Made by a program: the position numbers and the translations under genes. A stretch of 10,109 nucleotides of DNA from CABRXV01 sp900754955 (lineage in GTDB: Bacteria; Actinomycetota; Coriobacteriia; Coriobacteriales; Eggerthellaceae): the NCBI GenBank assembly GCA_902475005.1, contig CABRXV010000073.1, positions 1-10,109 on the forward strand, given 5' to 3'. The notes below the pieces were generated by a model. That model was given only the letters and a program-made list of their open reading frames with translations. It had not been told where the DNA came from and made no database searches. Below are positions 5,768 through 10,109 of the stretch, piece after piece (position 1 is the first letter of the stretch; every line of letters begins with the position of its first letter).

Positions 5768-7599
5768 GCCAGCTCCTCCTCCTTGCGCGTCGTGCCGAAA
5801 CCGTGGTGGTCGCAGCGCAGGCAGCGCGCGCTCTCCTGATGCGCCTCCTGCGCGCTCATGCCGAGTTTGGCGATGTCGAAGCTCTTGACGGCCTCAGCGT
5901 AGGTCACGTCCTTGAGCTCGACGCGCCCGCAGGGCCCGAGCGGCATGCGGGCCGCCGGGATGTCGACCGCATCGCGCACGTCGTGGGCGAATCCGAGCGC
6001 CTCGTCGATGTTGGCGGCCGCCACCTTGCCGGCGGCGATGGCCCTGATCACCGTAGCGGGACCCGAAACGGCGTCGCCGCCCGCAAACAGGCCCGGCGTC
6101 TGCTCGACGCGCCCGTCGGGCGCCGCGACGATGCGGTCGCGCTCGGTGGAGAGCACGTGTGCGAAGGCGGCGGTGTCGATCGCCTGGCCGATGGCGACGA
6201 TCACGACGTCGCACGGGATGCGGTGCTCGGGCGCGTCGGCTGCGTGCGGCGACGGACGGCCCGCCCGCACCGCGCCGATGATCTGGGGTTGCGTGATGAG
6301 CGCCGCGACGGCGCCTGCTTCGTCAGCCTCGATGCGCAGCGGCGCCTCGAGCTGGGTGATCTGGCAGCCTTCGGCCTGCGCCTCCTCGATCTCCTCGGCG
6401 AGCGCCGTCATATCCGCGATGCGGCGGCGGTACACGCACTCGACCGAGGTCGCGCCGAGACGGCGTGCCGTGCGCGTGCAGTCCATGGCCACGTTGCCGC
6501 CGCCGACCACCACGACGCGCTTGCCCGTCAGGTCGATCGGCGCGCCGGCGCCGGCGGCGCGCAGGAACTCCACCGCCGAGATCACGCCGCGCGCGTCCTC
6601 GCCCTCGCAGCCGAGCTTCTTGTCGGAATGGGCGCCGATCGCGAGGTAGACGGCGTCGTAGTTCGCGGCGATCTCGTCGATCGTCACGTCCTCGCCCACG
6701 GTGACGCCGCAGCGCGCCTCAACGCCCGTCGCCAGGATGAAGTCGATGTCGGCGTCGAGACGGTCCTGCGGCAGACGGTAGTCGGGAATGCCGTAGCGCA
6801 CCATGCCGCCGAGCTTATCGCGCTGGTCGTAGATGGTGACGGCATGTCCCATGAGGCTCAGGTAGTACGCCGCCGTGAGTCCCGCGGGGCCGCCGCCCAC
6901 CACAGCGACGCGCTTGCCGGTGGCGGGCTGCTTCGCGGGCGGCTGCCATGCCGCCGCATCGTCGGCTGCCGCATCGGAGGCATAGCGCTTGAGGCCGCAG
7001 ATGTTCACCGCGTCGTCGACGAGCGCGCGCCGGCAGCGCAGCTCGCAGGGGTGCTCGCACACGTAACCGCACACCGTGGGCAGCGGGTTGTCGTTGCGGA
7101 TGACGCGCAGCGCGTCGGCGGGGCGTCCCGCCCCCACGCACGCGAGGTAGCCGGGGATGTCGATGTGCGCCGGGCACGCGGCACGGCACGGCGGCATGGG
7201 GTTGATGGCCGCCGCGCAGATGTCGCCTTCCACATGGGAGACGAAATCGTCGGAAAACGCCCCGAGCGCGTTGATGATCGTGTCGCCCGCTTGGAAACCG
7301 ATGGCGCAGTCGGCGCTCTCGAAGATCATCTGCGCCGTGGAGGCGAGCGTTTCGATGTCGCTCGTTGAGCCCTCGCCGGCGAGGATGCGGTCCATGAGCG
7401 CCGCGCACGCCGTCAGGCCGACGCGGCACGGCGTGCATTTTCCGCACGATTCCGACAGGAACAACCTCGTGAGAGCCGCCGTGAACTCAACCGGGCACTG
7501 GTCGGGCGACAGCGCCGCAACGCGCCGCGCGACGACCTGCGACAGATCATCGAACCCCGTCACCGCGGGCGGGCGCGTCTCTACCGTAAGACGTGACAT
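5761..7599 (-). CDS. NuoF C-terminal [4Fe-4S] domain fused to GltD-like FAD/NAD(P)H oxidoreductase; hydrogenase partner
   Basis: The 612-residue product is likely the electron-transfer partner of the hydrogenase encoded next. Residues about 40-110 match the NuoF C-terminal [4Fe-4S] domain (ESCGKCTPCRVG with Cys52, 55, 58, and Cys98 in DCAIGFQAG). The NADH/FMN-binding part of NuoF is absent. Residues 135-205 form the GltD/dihydropyrimidine dehydrogenase N-terminal FeS domain (PCRAACPAHIDIP; Cys177, 181, 185, 189 in VCGYVCEHPCELRCRR). An FAD-binding GGGPAG follows at 235-240, a second Rossmann site GGGNVAMD at 366-373 with the Arg-rich strand VYRRR at 389-393, and the FAD closing motif FAGGDAVSGPATVIRA at 505-520. 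The C-terminus has CLRC at 593-596. The Arg-rich site suggests NADP(H) over NAD(H), as in GltD, but this is inference. It could be mis-annotated as a glutamate synthase small subunit; no GltB is present. The start ATG follows AGAGAGGGG. It is the first gene of the apparent operon. Confidence 0.92.
   Translation of the reverse strand: MSRLTVETRPPAVTGFDDLSQVVARRVAALSPDQCPVEFTAALTRLFLSESCGKCTPCRVGLTACAALMDRILAGEGSTSDIETLASTAQMIFESADCAIGFQAGDTIINALGAFSDDFVSHVEGDICAAAINPMPPCRAACPAHIDIPGYLACVGAGRPADALRVIRNDNPLPTVCGYVCEHPCELRCRRALVDDAVNICGLKRYASDAAADDAAAWQPPAKQPATGKRVAVVGGGPAGLTAAYYLSLMGHAVTIYDQRDKLGGMVRYGIPDYRLPQDRLDADIDFILATGVEARCGVTVGEDVTIDEIAANYDAVYLAIGAHSDKKLGCEGEDARGVISAVEFLRAAGAGAPIDLTGKRVVVVGGGNVAMDCTRTARRLGATSVECVYRRRIADMTALAEEIEEAQAEGCQITQLEAPLRIEADEAGAVAALITQPQIIGAVRAGRPSPHAADAPEHRIPCDVVIVAIGQAIDTAAFAHVLSTERDRIVAAPDGRVEQTPGLFAGGDAVSGPATVIRAIAAGKVAAANIDEALGFAHDVRDAVDIPAARMPLGPCGRVELKDVTYAEAVKSFDIAKLGMSAQEAHQESARCLRCDHHGFGTTRKEEELAW
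5771..5784 (-). promoter_or_regulatory. Strong Shine-Dalgarno of the hydrogenase gene inside the upstream gene
   Basis: The minus strand reads AAGGAGGAGGAGCT, ending 3 bases before the ATG at 5767. It lies within the last codons of the flavoprotein gene and supplies part of its Lys-Glu-Glu-Glu tail. It fixes the hydrogenase start and supports translational coupling of the pair. Confidence 0.8.
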
Positions 7600-7632
7600 G
7601 CAAACCCCTCTCTTTGCTTGCAGGATGTCTTC

Positions 7633-7638
7633 ATCATA
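7633..7638 (-). promoter_or_regulatory. Possible -10 box of the hydrogenase operon
   Basis: The minus strand reads TATGAT 33 bases before the operon's first ATG, close to the TATAAT consensus and AT-rich against its surroundings. The best upstream match at -35 (TTCCCG, 18-base spacer) is poor. The predicted 5' leader would be about 25-30 bases. Confidence 0.35.
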
Positions 7639-7692
7639 TCCCGCGCAGCATACGCACGGGAACTATGAAACCGCACCCGACCCTCATACAGA

Positions 7693-7709
7693 ATGCGCTA
7701 TAAGCGCAT
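7693..7709. promoter_or_regulatory. Short dyad ATGCGCT-ATA-AGCGCAT upstream of the hydrogenase operon
   Basis: Two perfect 7-base arms flank a 3-base centre, about 55 bases upstream of the putative -10 box. The size and symmetry would suit a dimeric regulator's operator. No known regulator motif is recognised, and a chance origin is possible. Confidence 0.3.
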
Positions 7710-7800
7710 GTCGCAGGGCCGGCGGGCGTCGCGCAACGCGTCGAAGGGCGGAAAACGCGGATCGCGCGAGCGAGGCACCCGCAGACGGGACGCACGCGGT

Positions 7801-7814
7801 AAGCCGATCGGCTT
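7801..7814. repeat. Perfect 14-bp palindrome AAGCCGATCGGCTT
   Basis: The sequence equals its own reverse complement. Its half-site AAGCCGA also starts the inverted arm of the palindromic element at 8115, and a close form (AAGCCGAG) occurs in the copy at 8034, so it may be a collapsed or minimal member of the same repeat family. Confidence 0.4.
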
Positions 7815-7941
7815 CCGCAAGCACCCGCCGCAGCAGACGGTCTCACTATAGAGCAGCCCCGCGCGCGACTTTCGCACAAATCGGCGACGCACCCCCGCGC
7901 TTCACGTGCGGCAGATATGGGTCGGTACCGGGGGCGCGAGT

Positions 7942-7981
7942 GCACGGGACGCGGACCCGTGCGCGTCAAATGACGCGCACG
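7942..7981. other. Two overlapping, mutually exclusive stems
   Basis: Stem 1 pairs 7942-7948 (GCACGGG) with 7956-7962 (CCCGTGC). Stem 2 pairs 7958-7968 with 7971-7981, perfect 11-base arms around AA (core GCGCGTCA-AA-TGACGCGC). The two share 7958-7962, so only one can form at a time in a transcript. As DNA, the second dyad could also be an operator. Confidence 0.45.
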
Positions 7982-8028
7982 AGCCGATGCGGCAAGCCGA
8001 CGTGGACTGACAGCCCCATGGCGCGAAC

Positions 8029-8102
8029 AAAAAAGCCGAGTTTCCTGTTTTCCGTCCACTCTTCGATATTTCTGGTCGCAAAACGGTCTTCTCGGCTTTT
8101 TT
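8029..8102. repeat. Intergenic palindromic element, copy A (possible bidirectional terminator)
   Basis: Perfect 12-bp arms AAAAAAGCCGAG (8029-8040) and CTCGGCTTTTTT (8091-8102) enclose 50 bases that can pair further inside (GTTTT with AAAAC). Each strand ends its arm in a run of T, so it might end transcription from either side, although the loop is long for an intrinsic terminator. The element core (8034-8097) is 64 bases, exactly the length of copy B, in the same orientation. Confidence 0.6.
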
Positions 8103-8113
8103 CGGCACCATTC

Positions 8114-8179
8114 AAGCCGAAAAGAGCAGTTTGAGACCGGAAAAATCTCGAAGTGGGCGCAATCGCGTCTTCTCGGCTT
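8114..8179. repeat. Intergenic palindromic element, copy B
   Basis: Arms AAGCCGAAAAGA (8114-8125) and TCTTCTCGGCTT (8168-8179) pair at 11 of 12 positions, with an inner GAGA...TCTC stem (8134-8149). It shares with copy A the right end GTCTTCTCGGCTTTT, the left AGCCGA and the GTCGCAA or GCGCAA segment before the right end. It begins 81 bases from the equivalent point of copy A. It looks like a REP/BIME-type or miniature non-autonomous repeat. Confidence 0.6.
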
Positions 8180-8196
8180 TTCGGAGGCAATGGCGC

Positions 8197-8982
8197 CTAC
8201 ACACGATCTCGGGGAGCACCCGTCTGGCTCCAGGAAGCATCTGTCCAGTCCCACGACGCGCCCGCCTGACTCTGGGGAACACCCGTCCGGTCCCGCGGCA
8301 CGCCCGTCTGACCCCAGCGCGCGGCTGCACGATCCCTGGAGACGCCCCTCCGACCCCGCTCAGATGAACGGCCGAGCGTACTTGCGCGTACGCCCTCCCC
8401 ACACACGGTGCCGCCCGCATCCGCGCGCGTTGCCAACCAACCGGAAAGCCCGCAGACGAGCGCCGCAGGCAGAGCCGACAGCGCTGTAAGCACGAAGAGC
8501 CACGTAACGAGTCCCGCCGCGATATTCGCACCGACCTGCGCCATGAGCTCGGGAACGTGCGCCGCCAGAAGCGCCCGCAGCTCGGGGTCGAGCTCAGGGC
8601 CGTCGTAGAAAACGATCACCCAGATGAGCGCCGCGACAAACAGAAAAACGAAGCACATAAAGAGAAACGCCACGTTGAGCAGCAGCTCAGGTACAAACGA
8701 CGTACCGCCGCGGCGAACGCCGCGCAGCATGCGCCACGCCATCCACCCGACCTCGGCGACGGGAACCGCAAGCAGCGCGAGATTGCGACCGTCGGGTTCG
8801 AGCGCCTCCTGGAAGAGAAGGGGCCACATGAGCACGGGCGCCGCCACGGCGAAGATGCCGAACGCGATCACGACGCCGATTCCCACGAGCGCCGTAAAGC
8901 CTCCCCCGCCCCCACCGTGCGCCTCATGGAGCTCGAACGACGCCCCTGCCATCGGGCCGTCAATAAACTTGCCGAAGAACAT
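8197..8982 (-). CDS. Four-helix membrane protein with C-terminal heptapeptide repeats, function unknown
   Basis: I do not recognise the family. The 261-residue product has a short N-terminal region (MFFGKFIDGPMAGASFELHE), a run of six glycines at 23-28, and four hydrophobic segments at about 30-57, 67-86, 99-126 and 148-183, with an Arg-rich loop after the second helix and an acidic loop (DGPELDPELRALL) after the third. From 213 to the stop there are seven perfect-length heptads of the form G-x-P/S-x-D/Q-x-T/A (GVSRDRA, AARWGQT, GVPRDRT, GVPQSQA, GASWDWT, DASWSQT, GAPRDRV), Trp-rich in the later units. The start at 8982 is chosen over the longer frame at 9015 because GGGGAAAGG lies 8 bases upstream of it, whereas AAGGA directly abuts the 9015 ATG. 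It is not obviously linked in function to its neighbours. The open frame and hydrophobic pattern make it real; its role is unknown. Confidence 0.7.
   Translation of the reverse strand: MFFGKFIDGPMAGASFELHEAHGGGGGGFTALVGIGVVIAFGIFAVAAPVLMWPLLFQEALEPDGRNLALLAVPVAEVGWMAWRMLRGVRRGGTSFVPELLLNVAFLFMCFVFLFVAALIWVIVFYDGPELDPELRALLAAHVPELMAQVGANIAAGLVTWLFVLTALSALPAALVCGLSGWLATRADAGGTVCGEGVRASTLGRSSERGRRGVSRDRAAARWGQTGVPRDRTGVPQSQAGASWDWTDASWSQTGAPRDRV
8200..8346 (-). repeat. 21-bp tandem repeat, seven units, coding for heptapeptides
   Basis: Units start at 8200 and every 21 bases up to 8326; the array runs exactly to the stop codon. A typical unit on the plus strand is CGCCCGTCTGACCCCAGCG-like, with the CGTCTG or CGCCTG followed by a C-rich run kept in most copies. 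A degenerate eighth unit may precede it (8347-8367). The period is a multiple of three, so gain or loss of units keeps the frame. Confidence 0.8.
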
Positions 8983-8990
8983 CGCCGCCG

Positions 8991-8999
8991 CCTTTCCCC
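8991..8999 (-). promoter_or_regulatory. Shine-Dalgarno deciding the start of the heptad-repeat membrane protein
   Basis: GGGGAAAGG on the minus strand ends 8 bases before the ATG at 8982. The alternative ATG at 9015 has AAGGA with no spacer, which is too close for efficient initiation. Confidence 0.5.
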
Positions 9000-9200
9000 G
9001 CTGATTCGGAAACATTCCTTATCTGGGGAAAGCGTAGCGGCGCAACGCGACCTGTTTTGCGCAACCAGGCAGAACAGGCGCCTGCCGCACACGACGAGGC
9101 GGGTCGCCGCGTCGGTCACGCCGACGGTGCAGCGGCAATGCGGCCGCCTGTCGCGTTCAGCCGCCGCACACGCGCCGACGGCTGCGACAAAGCCCCTGGA

Positions 9201-9288
9201 AGCTACGTGAGAGCGCGCAGTGCTCGATTGCGGCCACTGCGGGTTCGCTACGTGCGCCAGCAGCTACGCGAGCGCGCGCAGTGCGCTC
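9201..9288. repeat. Imperfect direct repeat including the 3' end of ispH
   Basis: The plus-strand segment 9262-9288 (the last codons of ispH and its stop) recurs just downstream of the gene at 9201-9225, starting AGCTACG and sharing GAG, GCGCGCAGTGC and CTC, with a 2-base length difference. A third short unit GCTACGTGCG lies at 9248. It looks like a decayed local duplication. Confidence 0.45.
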
Positions 9289-10103
9289 ACCACTGCCTCG
9301 ATCTGATCCTCGGGCGTCGAGGCGCCGGCGGTCACGCCGACCGTCGCGCACGAGGCGAGCTGTGCGGCGTCGAGTTCAGCGGGCGATTCGATATGGAACA
9401 CGCGCGGGCAGTGCTCAGCGCAGATCTCGGCGAGCCGCGTCGTGTTCGACGAGTTGCGCCCTCCGATCACCACCATGGCGTCCACCTCGTCCGACAGCTC
9501 GGCCGCCGTCTTCTGACGCTGACTCGTCGCCGAGCAGATGGTGTTCTTCACGATGGGGTCGAGCCCCTGAGCTTTGAGCACGTCGACGACCGCGTCGAGG
9601 TTCTCGCGCATCTGGGTGGTCTGCACCACCACGCCGATGGGGTCGTAGAGCCCCGCGGGCACGTCGGCCGGCGACGCCACCATGTCGACCTTGCCGCCCG
9701 CCTCCTCCGCGTAGGCGATGAGCCCCGCTACCTCGGGGTGTCCCGCCTCGCCGACCACGAGCACGCGGCAGCCCTGCCGCGCGAGCTCGGCGGCCGCCTT
9801 CTGAGCGCGCGCCACGTGGGGGCACGTGGCGTCCACCACGTCGAGGCCGCGCTCCTCGAGCTCGGCGCGCACCTCGGGCGTCACGCCGTGGCTGCGGATG
9901 ATCACCGTGCCGCCATCGATGTCGGCGGGGGCAGCCGCCACGCGCGCGCCTTCCCGCTCAAGCTCGGCGACCACCTGGGGATTGTGGATGAGCGGCCCGA
10001 GCGTATGGGCCGATCCCGAACGCGCCACCGCCTCGTGCGCCATATCGAGCGCCCGCTGCACGCCGTAGCATGCGCCCGCGTGCTTTGCGCGAATCACCTG
10101 CAT
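9264..10103 (-). CDS. ispH: 4-hydroxy-3-methylbut-2-enyl diphosphate reductase (last step of the MEP isoprenoid pathway)
   Basis: The cytoplasmic [4Fe-4S] enzyme reduces HMBPP to a mix of IPP and DMAPP. The 279-residue product is complete and of usual bacterial length, with no fused S1 domain. The three cluster cysteines are Cys12 (GACYGV), Cys94 (DATCPHV) and Cys190 (NTICSATSQRQ). Substrate-site residues are in their expected places: His40 (PLIHNPQV), His72 (RSHGV), His122 and Glu124 (GHPEV), the QTTQ threonines at 162-163, Ser219 and Asn220 in GRNSSNT, and Ser262 in GVTAGASTPED. The start at 10103 gives the normal N-terminus MQVIRAKHAGAC; its promoter and most of its ribosome-binding region lie outside the window. 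The gene reads in the same direction as the rest but is separated from the next by about 280 bases, so co-transcription is uncertain. Electrons for the reaction come from ferredoxin or flavodoxin; a link with the nearby hydrogenase is not shown. Confidence 0.97.
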   Translation of the reverse strand: MQVIRAKHAGACYGVQRALDMAHEAVARSGSAHTLGPLIHNPQVVAELEREGARVAAAPADIDGGTVIIRSHGVTPEVRAELEERGLDVVDATCPHVARAQKAAAELARQGCRVLVVGEAGHPEVAGLIAYAEEAGGKVDMVASPADVPAGLYDPIGVVVQTTQMRENLDAVVDVLKAQGLDPIVKNTICSATSQRQKTAAELSDEVDAMVVIGGRNSSNTTRLAEICAEHCPRVFHIESPAELDAAQLASCATVGVTAGASTPEDQIEAVVSALRALA

Positions 10104-10109
10104 GACTCT

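Larger units (their letters stand above)
7600..8196. other. Gene-free region upstream of the hydrogenase operon, rich in dyads
   Basis: No convincing gene lies in these 597 bases; the open frames have unnatural Arg/Ser/Cys composition and no recognisable domain. It is the upstream region of the hydrogenase operon and the downstream region of the heptad-repeat membrane protein gene. It contains two copies of a 64-base palindromic element, a 14-bp palindrome, two overlapping stems and a short dyad near the putative promoter, all listed separately. It is locally richer in AT (8025-8190) than the coding DNA around it. Confidence 0.7.

Noticed and set aside
3182..5839. 885-residue open frame on the plus strand
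   Set aside because: It is antisense to the hydrogenase and lipoprotein genes. Its composition (Arg, His, Val, Ala-rich, no domain) is what third-position GC bias produces on the opposite strand.
5803..7368. 521-residue open frame on the plus strand
   Set aside because: It is antisense to the flavoprotein gene, whose FeS and nucleotide-binding motifs are unambiguous.
5761..7599. Glutamate synthase small subunit (gltD)
   Set aside because: The N-terminus carries a NuoF-type [4Fe-4S] domain that GltD lacks, no gltB is adjacent, and the next gene is an overlapping hydrogenase.
8029..8102. Simple rho-independent terminator
   Set aside because: The arms and T-runs fit, but the 50-base loop is long and a same-length relative lies next to it, so I list it as a repeat with possible terminator activity.
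7634..8254. 206-residue open frame on the minus strand upstream of the hydrogenase operon
   Set aside because: It runs through the two palindromic elements and overlaps the repeat-tailed gene. Composition is Arg/Ser/Cys-rich with no domain.
9016..9263. Terminator or small gene between ispH and the membrane protein
   Set aside because: Several short dyads occur (for example CGTCGG-CGTGA-CCGACG and the palindrome CAGGCGCCTG), but none has a U-tract, and the open frames have no credible start or composition.

Overview
This high-GC window holds six protein-coding genes, all on the minus strand. I see no rRNA, tRNA, CRISPR array, transposase or phage gene. The gene content fits an anaerobic high-GC actinobacterium of the Coriobacteriia (Eggerthella-like) type: an [FeFe] hydrogenase, a radical SAM/DUF512 protein, MEP-pathway IspH, and lipoprotein-dependent ABC import. 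That assignment is an inference from gene content and base composition, not from a marker gene.

In transcription order (high to low coordinate): ispH (10103-9264); a four-helix membrane protein of unknown function whose C-terminus is a tandem heptapeptide repeat (8982-8197); a gene-free stretch of about 600 bases (7600-8196) with two copies of a 64-base palindromic element and several dyads; then an apparent four-gene operon (7599-1456). The operon encodes a flavoprotein that joins the NuoF C-terminal [4Fe-4S] domain to a GltD-like NAD(P)H oxidoreductase, an [FeFe] hydrogenase with a complete set of H-cluster motifs (its start overlaps the previous stop by 7 bases), a lipoprotein substrate-binding protein, and an ABC transporter with permease and ATPase fused in one chain. 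A perfect 14-bp hairpin sits between the last two genes. A 339-base leader or spacer with 28-bp tandem repeats and small GNRA-loop hairpins follows. The last gene is a DUF512 radical SAM protein that runs off the window.

The hydrogenase and its flavoprotein partner look like the type described as glutamate-synthase-linked (HydDB group A2). The hydrogenase would exchange electrons between H2/protons and its own FeS chain, and the GltD-like partner would pass them to or from NAD(P)H. The ABC importer in the same apparent operon is the least explained part: its substrate cannot be read from the sequence, but its position suggests a link to hydrogenase function, cofactor supply or the same growth condition. 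This hydrogenase plus fused-ABC cassette, placed between two housekeeping genes (ispH and the DUF512 gene), is the best candidate here for an undescribed functional unit.
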